A stretch of DNA of 64,000 nt from CAZEKB01 sp964512225 (GTDB lineage: Bacteria; Myxococcota_A; UBA796; UBA9615), in assembly GCA_964512225.1 (NCBI GenBank), contig CAZEKB010000017.1:1-64000 (forward strand), read 5' to 3'. The notes below the pieces were generated by a model. It was given only the letters and a program-made list of their open reading frames with translations. It ran no database searches and was not told the DNA's origin. This document shows positions 18,226-25,658 of this stretch, in pieces; the first letter of the stretch is position 1; every line of letters begins with the position of its first letter. A program made the translations under genes and the position numbers.

Positions 18226-19527
18226 ATGAAACGAGCCCTCTTCTTCGCCCTGGCGGCGCTCCTCGTCGTGGCCTGCACCGACGAACCCGAGCTCGCGGAC
18301 CCGGAGCCCGCCCCCGAGCCGGTCGTCGTCGAGCCCGAGCCCCCGCCCCCGCCCCCGTGGACCGAGTCGGCCGTGAAGGTGAAGAGCGGCCAGGTCATCA
18401 CGAAGCTGCTCCAGGACCAGGGCCTCGACTACGCGGACGCCCTCGCGATCGTGAACGCGGGCAAGGACATCCACGACCTCGCTCGGATCCGCGCGGGCGA
18501 GACGCTCACGATCCGGTCGGATCGGGAGGACGCGTCGTTCGTGGCGCTCGTCTACCCCCTCGACCGCTTCGGGGAGCGGCGGCTCCACATCCGCCGGGGC
18601 GAGGAGGGCGAGTCGACGTGGGTCGCCGAGGAGCAGGCGCGCCCCGTGCGCGTCGGGCCGGTGCCGATGGCGGGCAGCGTCGCCGGCTCCTTCTGGGGAA
18701 CGTGCGAGCGACTGGGCCTCGAGGCCGCGAACATCGTCGAGTTCGCCGCGATCTTCGAGTGGGAGGTCGACTTCAACATGCAGGTGCGGGCGGGCGACGG
18801 CATCCGCATGGTCATCGAGGACATCCGCGACGCCGAGACCAACGAACACCTCCGCTACGGGAAGATCCTGGCCGCGGAGTACACGTCGTCGGGCAAGGAG
18901 TTCGTGGGCGTGCGCTACGAAGACGCGGACGAGACGGTCGGCTGGTTCAACGAAGAGGGGCTGGCGAGCCGAAAGATGTTCCTCAAGTCGCCCCTGAAGT
19001 TCTCGCGCATCAGCTCCCGCTTCCAGAAGCGACGGTTCCACCCGGTCCTCAAGAAGTGGCGCTCGCACAACGGCGTGGACTACGCCGCGGGCAAGGGTAC
19101 GCCGGTGCGGGCCATCGGGCGGGGCACGGTCAAGATCGCGGGCACCAAGGGCGGCTACGGCAAGCACGTGCGCCTGCGCCACAACGACAAGTACGGCAGC
19201 TCGTACTCGCACCTGAGCCGCATCGCCGTGCGCCGCGGGCAGGTCGTGAACCAGGGGGACGTCGTCGGGTACGTCGGCTCCACGGGGCTCGCGACGGGGC
19301 CGCACCTCCACTTCGAGTTCTACGTCGACGGCGGCTACACGAACTTCCTCGCCCAGAAGTTCCCGCGGTCCGAGCCGATCTCCAAGAAGGAGCGGCCCGC
19401 GTTCGAGGCCGTGCGCGACATGTACCTGCCGATGCTGCGGGCGATCCCGCGGGCGGGCATGCAGCTCGCCGAGCGCACCGAAGACGACGAGGACACGGAC
19501 GGCGGCTCGGACCTGCACGCCGACTGA
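18226..19527 (+). CDS. Lipoprotein M23 metallopeptidase (MepM-like murein hydrolase)
   Basis: A 433-residue envelope peptidase. A lipoprotein signal ends in LLVVAC, so Cys17 is probably acylated. A Glu/Pro-rich linker follows, then a LysM-like or OapA-like segment (VKSGQVITKLLQDQGLDY). The C-terminal M23 domain has its zinc ligands in SHNGVDYAAG (His281, Asp285) and GPHLHFEF (His360, His362). It should cut cross-links in peptidoglycan, like MepM/Csd3. ATG 18226 is chosen because Lys-Arg then precedes the hydrophobic core; a GTG at 18208 is the alternative. The acidic C-terminal tail is not part of the peptidase fold. Confidence 0.9.
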   Translation: MKRALFFALAALLVVACTDEPELADPEPAPEPVVVEPEPPPPPPWTESAVKVKSGQVITKLLQDQGLDYADALAIVNAGKDIHDLARIRAGETLTIRSDREDASFVALVYPLDRFGERRLHIRRGEEGESTWVAEEQARPVRVGPVPMAGSVAGSFWGTCERLGLEAANIVEFAAIFEWEVDFNMQVRAGDGIRMVIEDIRDAETNEHLRYGKILAAEYTSSGKEFVGVRYEDADETVGWFNEEGLASRKMFLKSPLKFSRISSRFQKRRFHPVLKKWRSHNGVDYAAGKGTPVRAIGRGTVKIAGTKGGYGKHVRLRHNDKYGSSYSHLSRIAVRRGQVVNQGDVVGYVGSTGLATGPHLHFEFYVDGGYTNFLAQKFPRSEPISKKERPAFEAVRDMYLPMLRAIPRAGMQLAERTEDDEDTDGGSDLHAD

Positions 19528-19582
19528 CGGAGCTCGCGCCGCGACCCGGGCCGCGGGTCGTCCGCGTCGTTATGGTGCGGGC

Positions 19583-21763
19583 GTGAGTCGCCCGACCCCG
19601 CTCTCGCTCGCGCTGCTCGTCGCCCTCGCCGGGACGGCCGCCGCGCAGACCCTCGAGCCCGCGCCCGGACCGTGGGCCCTCGTGGCCATGCCGCGCGACG
19701 CGGCGACGGCGGCGGCCCTGCCCCTCGTGGCCCACGGGCTCGACGTGGAGGGAGGCACGCAGTCCACCCTGCACGCCGAGGCCAAGCCCTCCGCCGTCGC
19801 GGCCCTGCGCGCGCTGGGGGTGGACGTGAGCGTACTCGCCCCCGACGTGCGGGCCCTGCGGCCGACCCCGGACGGCGCCCGCGGCCCCACGTACCACACG
19901 CCCGCCGAGGTCGACGACCTCCTCGCGGCCCTGGCCTCGGACCGCCCCGACGTCGCCCGCCTCGTGGACCTGGGTCGCTCCGTCGACGGCCGACCGCTCA
20001 CGGGCCTGCTCCTGACCGACCGCCCCGACGAGCGCGAGCTCGACGAACCCGCGCTCCGGTTCCTGGGAACCCACCACGGCGACGAGTGGTCTGCCATGGA
20101 GGTGGCGATCGCGACGGTCCAGGACCTGGTCGGCCGCTACCCGGAGGACCCGAACGTGGCGACGTTGCTCGATCACACCGAGGTCTGGGTCCTCCCGGTC
20201 GTCAACCCGGACGGGGTCGTGGAGTTCCGCCGGCGCAACAGCAACGGGGTCGATCTGAACCGCAACTACGACCACCCCGGGTTCCGCCCCGGCGGCGCCG
20301 GGGGCCTCGCGCCCTTCTCCGAGCCCGAGTCGGCCGCGATCCGGGCGCTGTCCATGTCCCGGGCGTTCCACCTGGGCATCACCCTGCACAGCGGGGCCGC
20401 GAACATCGGCTGGCCCTGGAACTGGACGACGGACCCGGCCCTGGACGCGCCCCTGCTGGAGCCGGTGGCCCAGGCGTACGCCGATCGCACCACGGTCCCC
20501 GACTTCTGGATCACCCAGGGGGCCGAGTGGTACGTGTCGTTCGGCGACCTCAACGACTGGTCGCTGGACACCCAGGGCACCCACGACTTCACGCTGGAGT
20601 GCACCGAAGAGAAGACCCCGGACGACGACGAGATCCCGACGTTCGTCGACGATCACCTCGACGCCGCCGTGTCCTTCCTCGTCGTGGACGGCACCCGGGG
20701 CGTGCGGGGTCGGGTCGTGGACGTGGACGGCCGAGGGATCGAAGCCGAGATCCTCGCCGATCCCCCCGGCACGACCACCTGGGCCGACCCGGAGACCGGG
20801 GCCTACGCGAAGACCCTCGGCCCCGGCGAGACCCAGCTGCTGATCTCGGCGCCGGGCTTCGTCCCCGCCGTGGCGACGGTCGAGGCGGGCCCCGGCGAGA
20901 TCCTCCCGTGGCAGACGCGCGACGTGGTCCTGCAGGCGATCGACCGCATCGAGGTGGCGTGGATCTCCGGCCGCGAGGTGCCCCCCGACGGCGGGGAGGT
21001 GTGCGTCGCGGGGCGCTCGGTCGTGGAGGTGATCGGGCTCGGGGGTCGAGCGCTGCTGCACCGGCCGTTCTTCCCGCCGGTCGCGCTCGAGGTGGACGTG
21101 GGCCCCGAGTGCGTGACCGCCGACGTGGACCCGGAGACCCTGGGCCCGCCCCACCGCCGGGGGGGCGAGTGGACGCTGCTGGTGGAAGACACCGACGGGG
21201 TGGTCCGGGCGCACGTCCCCGGGGCCGTGCTCGTGGCCGAACTCGCCGACGCCGACGTGGAGGTGGAGGCCACGGACGAACCCGACGTGGTCCGCGTCCT
21301 CCTGGTCGGCGAAGACCTCCCCGTGGGCGCCCAGCTGCGCTTCGCGGGGCCGGGCACGGAGCGCGCGCTGCCGCTGCGTCGGGAGATCGAGGCCGACGGC
21401 GCGGCGACCCTGTCGGCCACCGTGGACATCGCGGACTGGGCCCTGGGGCTGTGGAGCGTCCGGGTGTTCGGCCGAGGGGCGTGGTCCAGCCTCCCCGAGC
21501 GGCTCGAGCGCACGCCCACCGGCCTGGTGGCCCTGGAGGCCCCCGGCGACGACGACGACGACTCCGCCCCCGACGACGACGACGCGGTGGACGACGACGA
21601 CGCGGTGGACGACGACGACGACGACACCCCGGAGCCGACCCCCGATCCTCCCCCCGACGGAGAGGGCGGCTGCGAAGATTGCGGCGCGTCCCTCGCCCCC
21701 GCCGGGGGCTCCGCGCTCGTGCTCATCCCCCTCGCCCTCCGTCGAAGGAGACGTTCGTGCTGA
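19583..21763 (+). CDS. Secreted M14 zinc carboxypeptidase with MYXO-CTERM-like anchor
   Basis: A 726-residue exported carboxypeptidase. A signal peptide ends near TAAAQ. The M14 domain shows the zinc ligands His165 and Glu168 in THHGDEW and His269 in TLHSGA, the substrate-binding DLNRNYD, and catalytic Glu339 in LECTEE. A carboxypeptidase-regulatory-like beta domain follows (VRGRVVDVDGRGIEAEI). An Asp-only spacer (about 655-685) leads to a tail with CEDCG, a hydrophobic segment and RRRRR, the pattern of MYXO-CTERM sorting signals in Myxococcota, which direct surface anchoring. The GTG start at 19583 places the signal correctly. The gene overlaps the next one by 7 bp. Confidence 0.88.
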   Translation: MSRPTPLSLALLVALAGTAAAQTLEPAPGPWALVAMPRDAATAAALPLVAHGLDVEGGTQSTLHAEAKPSAVAALRALGVDVSVLAPDVRALRPTPDGARGPTYHTPAEVDDLLAALASDRPDVARLVDLGRSVDGRPLTGLLLTDRPDERELDEPALRFLGTHHGDEWSAMEVAIATVQDLVGRYPEDPNVATLLDHTEVWVLPVVNPDGVVEFRRRNSNGVDLNRNYDHPGFRPGGAGGLAPFSEPESAAIRALSMSRAFHLGITLHSGAANIGWPWNWTTDPALDAPLLEPVAQAYADRTTVPDFWITQGAEWYVSFGDLNDWSLDTQGTHDFTLECTEEKTPDDDEIPTFVDDHLDAAVSFLVVDGTRGVRGRVVDVDGRGIEAEILADPPGTTTWADPETGAYAKTLGPGETQLLISAPGFVPAVATVEAGPGEILPWQTRDVVLQAIDRIEVAWISGREVPPDGGEVCVAGRSVVEVIGLGGRALLHRPFFPPVALEVDVGPECVTADVDPETLGPPHRRGGEWTLLVEDTDGVVRAHVPGAVLVAELADADVEVEATDEPDVVRVLLVGEDLPVGAQLRFAGPGTERALPLRREIEADGAATLSATVDIADWALGLWSVRVFGRGAWSSLPERLERTPTGLVALEAPGDDDDDSAPDDDDAVDDDDAVDDDDDDTPEPTPDPPPDGEGGCEDCGASLAPAGGSALVLIPLALRRRRRSC

Positions 21764-22881
21764 AGCTGCCTGCTCCCCTCCCCCTCGCCCTGGCCGCCGC
21801 AGGCCTGCTGTGCGCCTGCGGCGGCGACTCGGGCCCGTCGTTCAAGGAGGCGGTGACGGAGGTCTACGCCCCCTGCAAGGCGGACCCGGTCAAGGTCGCC
21901 GCCGCGACGAAGGCGACCCAGCTCGTCTTCCGTCCGTGCGGCTCCAACAACTTCAGCTGGTTCGACTGGAACCCCAGCGGCACCCAGCTCTACTACCAGT
22001 CGACCATGGGACCTTGGGTCCTCAAGGACACCACCGAGCACGTCCAGATCGGCATCGGGATCCCCCGCGCGAGCGGCGCGTGGGTGACCGACGACATCCT
22101 CGCCTACCCCGACCGGGACGGGCGCAAGATCGGCATCTACAACGTCGAGAGCAACATCGTGAACCTGGTCGAGCTCGACCAGCACGAGCCCGAGCAGCTC
22201 GAGAAGGGCGTCCCCGCCGACTCGATCCTGTTCCTCGGCGCGGACGTGCCCCGGGGCACCAAGGCGATCTACGAGCTGCGGGCCGACACGGCGGAGACGG
22301 AGCGGGCCTTCCCCTGGATGAACGGACCGGTGGAGGAGTTCACCTATCGCGCGTCCCGCGACATCGTCTGTTATCGGATGCTGGAGGAGACGGTCACGAT
22401 CTGCGCCGCGGGCGAGACCGGCAAGGAGCTGCATCGCTTCGAAGACCGCTCCCGGGCGACGCTGAGTCCGGACGGTCGCTACCTCGTCTCCGAGGGCGAG
22501 GGCCCCGAGATCTCCGTCTTCACCGCCGCCGAGGGCGATACGCCGGCGCCCACGAGCCTGCCCGGGGGCGCGTCGTCGAAGATGCGCCCGCCGGCGTTCT
22601 TCATCCTGGACCGGGAGACGGGCGAGGAGCTCGAGTGGGAGGGCGTGCACGGCACGGACTTCGACTGGTACGACCCGTCGCCCTACTTCGCCTCGTACAT
22701 GCTGTGGGGCTTCGACCACGTCCCGATGAACCGGAACATCACGCTGGTGGACCTCCGACACTTCTTGAAGTCGAAGGGCTGGAGCCCGCCCCTCGCGGTG
22801 GACGGCAGCCCCGCGGCTAGCGGCTCGGAGCCGGTCGAAGGGACGATTCGAGCATCCGTCGGAGGTTCTTCGGACCCTTGA
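21757..22881 (+). CDS. Putative lipoprotein, TolB/WD-like beta-propeller
   Basis: A 374-residue exported protein of unknown role. The GTG at 21757 is supported by GAAGGAG ending six bases upstream, inside the carboxypeptidase gene. The signal ends in GLLCAC, a plausible lipobox with the second Cys acylated. The body has repeated segments of the kind seen in TolB-like propellers (FSWFDWNPSGTQLYYQS, DILAYPDRDGRKIGIYNV, ATLSPDGRYLVSEGEG). Coupling to the carboxypeptidase suggests they act together at the cell surface. Its last 65 bp overlap the convergent lipoprotein gene at 22817-23605, an unusually large tail-to-tail overlap; both frames have credible export signals, so neither was dropped. 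Confidence 0.7.
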   Translation: MLKLPAPLPLALAAAGLLCACGGDSGPSFKEAVTEVYAPCKADPVKVAAATKATQLVFRPCGSNNFSWFDWNPSGTQLYYQSTMGPWVLKDTTEHVQIGIGIPRASGAWVTDDILAYPDRDGRKIGIYNVESNIVNLVELDQHEPEQLEKGVPADSILFLGADVPRGTKAIYELRADTAETERAFPWMNGPVEEFTYRASRDIVCYRMLEETVTICAAGETGKELHRFEDRSRATLSPDGRYLVSEGEGPEISVFTAAEGDTPAPTSLPGGASSKMRPPAFFILDRETGEELEWEGVHGTDFDWYDPSPYFASYMLWGFDHVPMNRNITLVDLRHFLKSKGWSPPLAVDGSPAASGSEPVEGTIRASVGGSSDP

Positions 22882-23605
22882 GGCGGCCGGGGCGGCTCGG
22901 TCCGTCGAAACACAGCAAGCCCTCGCCGGTGCGGGGGTGGGCGCACGCGAGGCACTCGCCGAATCGCAGGCCGTCGGGGTCCTGAGGAGCGCCGTCGGCG
23001 TAGCACCGCGACCCCGTCGCGTGGTCCCACAGGCCGAGGCGGATCCCGAACGACATGAGGCGCACGTCGAACCTCGATCCGAGATCCGCCCGGTAGGCGC
23101 CGAGGGACGCCAGCAGCGGCTGCAGGGGGGCCAGGTCCACCGGCTCGTCGGCGGCCACGGAGTCCGCGACCCCGGCCCCCGGGGCGAACGCGTCGGGCAC
23201 GAGCAGCGTGAAGGTCCCGGCCAGCGCGGCCTCGTCCCAGGCGACCTCGACCGTGACGTGCGGGGCATCGACCACGGACCCGAGGCGCAAGGACAGGACC
23301 TCCACCGCCGCGGGATCCACCGCGAACCCTTCGTACAGGGGGGACAGCCCCATGGGCACGATCAAGACGCGCGGGCCGCTCTCGGCGGGCGTGGGGGCGG
23401 CCTCGGGGGGAGCGGGCGTGGCCTCGGGGGTCGCCCCGGGGAGGTCCGGATCGGGCGACGGCCCGTTCGCTTCGTTCGGAGACTCGTCGGCGGCGCCCCC
23501 GCACGCGGCGAGGAGGAGCGCGAGCCCGACGACCGCGGCGGGTCTCAGACCAGCCCGCGCTTGCGTCGAACCTCGGTCATGACGCGCTTGTACTCGATGT
23601 CCCAC
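22817..23605 (-). CDS. Putative lipoprotein of unknown function
   Basis: The mature protein has about 230 residues: a Pro/Glu/Ala-rich linker, then a globular domain with a CxxC pair (GECLACAHP) and a basic tail. A clean lipoprotein signal (RPAAVVGLALLLAAC) starts right at the end of the upstream DUF507 gene. The only standard in-frame start is GTG at 23605, which would put about 20 extra residues before the hydrophobic core and overlap the neighbour by 61 bp. A CTG at 23548 would instead give a four-base CTGA overlap and a perfect signal peptide. I do not recognise the family. It is the last gene of the block that starts at 25083. Confidence 0.6.
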   Translation of the reverse strand: MGHRVQARHDRGSTQARAGLRPAAVVGLALLLAACGGAADESPNEANGPSPDPDLPGATPEATPAPPEAAPTPAESGPRVLIVPMGLSPLYEGFAVDPAAVEVLSLRLGSVVDAPHVTVEVAWDEAALAGTFTLLVPDAFAPGAGVADSVAADEPVDLAPLQPLLASLGAYRADLGSRFDVRLMSFGIRLGLWDHATGSRCYADGAPQDPDGLRFGECLACAHPRTGEGLLCFDGPSRPGRLKGPKNLRRMLESSLRPAPSR

Positions 23606-24069
23606 TGGGGCGAGCCGGGGCGGATGTTCTTGAGCCGGCCGCGGACCTCCTTGTCGAGGTCCGCCTCTTCGATGAGGTGCTTGCGGAAGAGGCGCATCAC
23701 CGTGCGCTTCATGTCCCGGTCGTTGCCGAAGACCTCGTCGATGAACCGCGAGATCATGAAGTTCTCGATGATCTGGCCCGCGATCCAGCGGATCCCGTCG
23801 TCACCGGTGGGGTGCTTCGACTCGTCGGCGATCGACCCCTTCACCCGACCGAACTGGTCGTAGGTGATCTGGCCCCGCTCCATCACCTCGCGGGTGCGCT
23901 GCACGACGCGGCTCTCTTGCCGGAGGTACTCCTCCATGATGGCCGCGACGTCCTTCTGCGCGTCTTCCTTGTCCTCGCCGGAGACGACGATGTCGCCTTC
24001 GAGCGCGAGCGTGTTGATGATGTCCTCGGCGAGGCGAGGAACCTGAGAGCGGTACAGGCGCATGCCCAT
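23545..24069 (-). CDS. DUF507 family protein
   Basis: A 174-residue protein of the DUF507 family, recognised from the opening MRLYRSQVPRLAEDI, the EDKEDAQKDVAAIMEEYLRQE block and the C-terminal LFRKHLIEEADLDKEVR segment. The family is widespread in delta-type proteobacteria and Aquificae and has no established function. No signal or membrane segment is visible, so it should be cytoplasmic. AAGGA lies nine bases before the ATG at 24069; a second ATG two codons on would match the usual family start. It sits 12 bp after the barrel gene. Confidence 0.85.
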   Translation of the reverse strand: MGMRLYRSQVPRLAEDIINTLALEGDIVVSGEDKEDAQKDVAAIMEEYLRQESRVVQRTREVMERGQITYDQFGRVKGSIADESKHPTGDDGIRWIAGQIIENFMISRFIDEVFGNDRDMKRTVMRLFRKHLIEEADLDKEVRGRLKNIRPGSPQWDIEYKRVMTEVRRKRGLV

Positions 24070-24081
24070 GGGAACGTTTCC

Positions 24082-25083
24082 TTAGAACTTGAACTCGATC
24101 CCCCAGCCGAATCGGAACTGGGAGAGGGTGAACGGCTGGTGCTTCGCTTCGAAGCCATCGGTCGCCTTGGTGAGGAAGGCCTCTTCGACCTGCAGGTTGA
24201 GGTACGCGACCTCGAAGACCATCCGGAAGACCTCGTCCGGGTTGATGTGGAAGCCGCCGTAGACCTCGCCCCCCACTTCCGGACCCTGGCTGGACCAGGG
24301 GTCGATGTTGTCGGGGTCACCGAGATCGTTCTGCTCCGGGTCGAGGATCGCGGCCTCGTCGATCGAGAGGTCGGGCCACACGTACACCCACGCGACCACG
24401 ACGCTGCCCCCGACGAACGGCTGGAAGATGCGGAAGAACTCGATGTTGGGGATCGTGACCTCGTAGCCGCCGCCGACGGTCAGAGCGAACATCGCCACGT
24501 GCGCGGGGCGCCGCTGCGGGTCCACGAAGCTCGTCCCCGGCACCGCGTCCTGCGACCGCCCCGGGTTGGGGTTGTCGGGGTCGCCTTCGAGGATCGGCTG
24601 CTTCCAGGTCAGGTCCACGCCCGCCAGGTGCCCTTCGGGGCAGTCGATGGAGAACCGGTCGCTGGTGCCGCCGCGGTTGATGCACTCGCCGTCGCCCTTG
24701 CCCTGGTTCCAGGACGCGGTGAACGAGATCTTCATCCCCAGGCCCATGAAGAAGTCGGTGCTCAGGGGGACGGTGAAGCCGGCGCCGAGCCCCAGGGCGG
24801 ACGCGTCGTCCACCGCGGGGAGGTAGCCGTAGCCCCGGAAGCCGAGGCGGAACCACCGGTGCTCCTCCTCCCAGACCTCGAACGCGTTCTTGCCCTTCCA
24901 GGGTGTCGGATCCTCCTCGCCCGTGGCCTCGGCGGCCTCGGCGGCGTCCGGCCAGTCGACGTCCGTCGCCGCCAAGGCCGCGTCGATCGCGGCCCTGTCG
25001 AGGGGCGCGGCGACAGCGGAGCTCGGGATCCCTCCGACGAGGAGGGAAGCGACGAGGAGCGTGATCGACGGACGGAAAGCCAT
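24082..25083 (-). CDS. Predicted outer-membrane beta-barrel protein
   Basis: A 333-residue exported protein. The signal peptide ends near SSAVAAP. Alternating aromatic and polar residues in strands such as WFRLGFRGYGYLPAV and FEVAYLNLQVEEAF, and the final Phe in GWGIEFKF (a BAM recognition end), indicate an integral outer-membrane barrel of perhaps 8-12 strands. Two Cys near the middle could form an extracellular disulfide. The function is unknown. The 74 bp before the ATG contain TAGACT on the coding strand, a possible -10 also seen before exbB. The DUF507 and lipoprotein genes follow in the same direction. Confidence 0.75.
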   Translation of the reverse strand: MAFRPSITLLVASLLVGGIPSSAVAAPLDRAAIDAALAATDVDWPDAAEAAEATGEEDPTPWKGKNAFEVWEEEHRWFRLGFRGYGYLPAVDDASALGLGAGFTVPLSTDFFMGLGMKISFTASWNQGKGDGECINRGGTSDRFSIDCPEGHLAGVDLTWKQPILEGDPDNPNPGRSQDAVPGTSFVDPQRRPAHVAMFALTVGGGYEVTIPNIEFFRIFQPFVGGSVVVAWVYVWPDLSIDEAAILDPEQNDLGDPDNIDPWSSQGPEVGGEVYGGFHINPDEVFRMVFEVAYLNLQVEEAFLTKATDGFEAKHQPFTLSQFRFGWGIEFKF

Positions 25084-25157
25084 GGGGACTCCGAAACTGG
25101 GTTCACCTGCGAGAACCGGAGTCTACCTATCAGAACCCGGGCACAGCGTCGAGGGCG

Positions 25158-25658
25158 TCAGTCCTGCGTGCCGGTGCCCTGGATGCGGTGCTCCACCTCG
25201 CAGTCGACGGTGCCGTCCGCCCCGTTCGCCTCCCCCGGGACGCCGTCGACCTCGAACACGACCGTCCCGTCGAGGTCGAGCGTATTGCCGAACGGGGTGC
25301 TCGTGGCGGAGATCCGCAGCGAGCGATCCATGAGCTCGTCGTCGCACGGGCCGCCGAGGTTCCAGGTTCCGCCGGTGCCGACCGTGCCGAGGAGCTCGCA
25401 GCCCACGTCGGGACCGACCACGCCGGTGAGCGACGAGCCGTCCTGTCCCATGGTGATGCTCATCGACCGGGCGGCGTTGTTCTCGAGGGTCCAGGCCATG
25501 AGGTCGTCGTAGTCGAAGTCGAAGCAGCCGTTGTCGAGGAGCGTGAGGGCGATCGTGTATTCGCCGGCCACGTCCGGGATCTCGGGCGGCGGCTCCTCTT
25601 CGGAGGGGCAGCCGCCGAGCGCGGCGAGGGCGAAGAGGGCGAGGACGAAGCGGTTCAT
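25158..25658 (-). CDS. Small putative lipoprotein
   Basis: A 166-residue lipoprotein: MNRFVLALFALAALGGC gives a textbook signal with acylated Cys17, followed by a Glu/Pro linker. The mature part holds several Cys (NGCFDFDY, VGCELLG, GPCDDELM, DCEVEH) and beta-rich sequence, resembling the many META/DUF-like small lipoproteins of Myxococcota without a clear match. The ATG overlaps the stop of the cyclase-like gene (ATGA), so it is the last gene of a four-gene coupled operon. Confidence 0.75.
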   Translation of the reverse strand: MNRFVLALFALAALGGCPSEEEPPPEIPDVAGEYTIALTLLDNGCFDFDYDDLMAWTLENNAARSMSITMGQDGSSLTGVVGPDVGCELLGTVGTGGTWNLGGPCDDELMDRSLRISATSTPFGNTLDLDGTVVFEVDGVPGEANGADGTVDCEVEHRIQGTGTQD

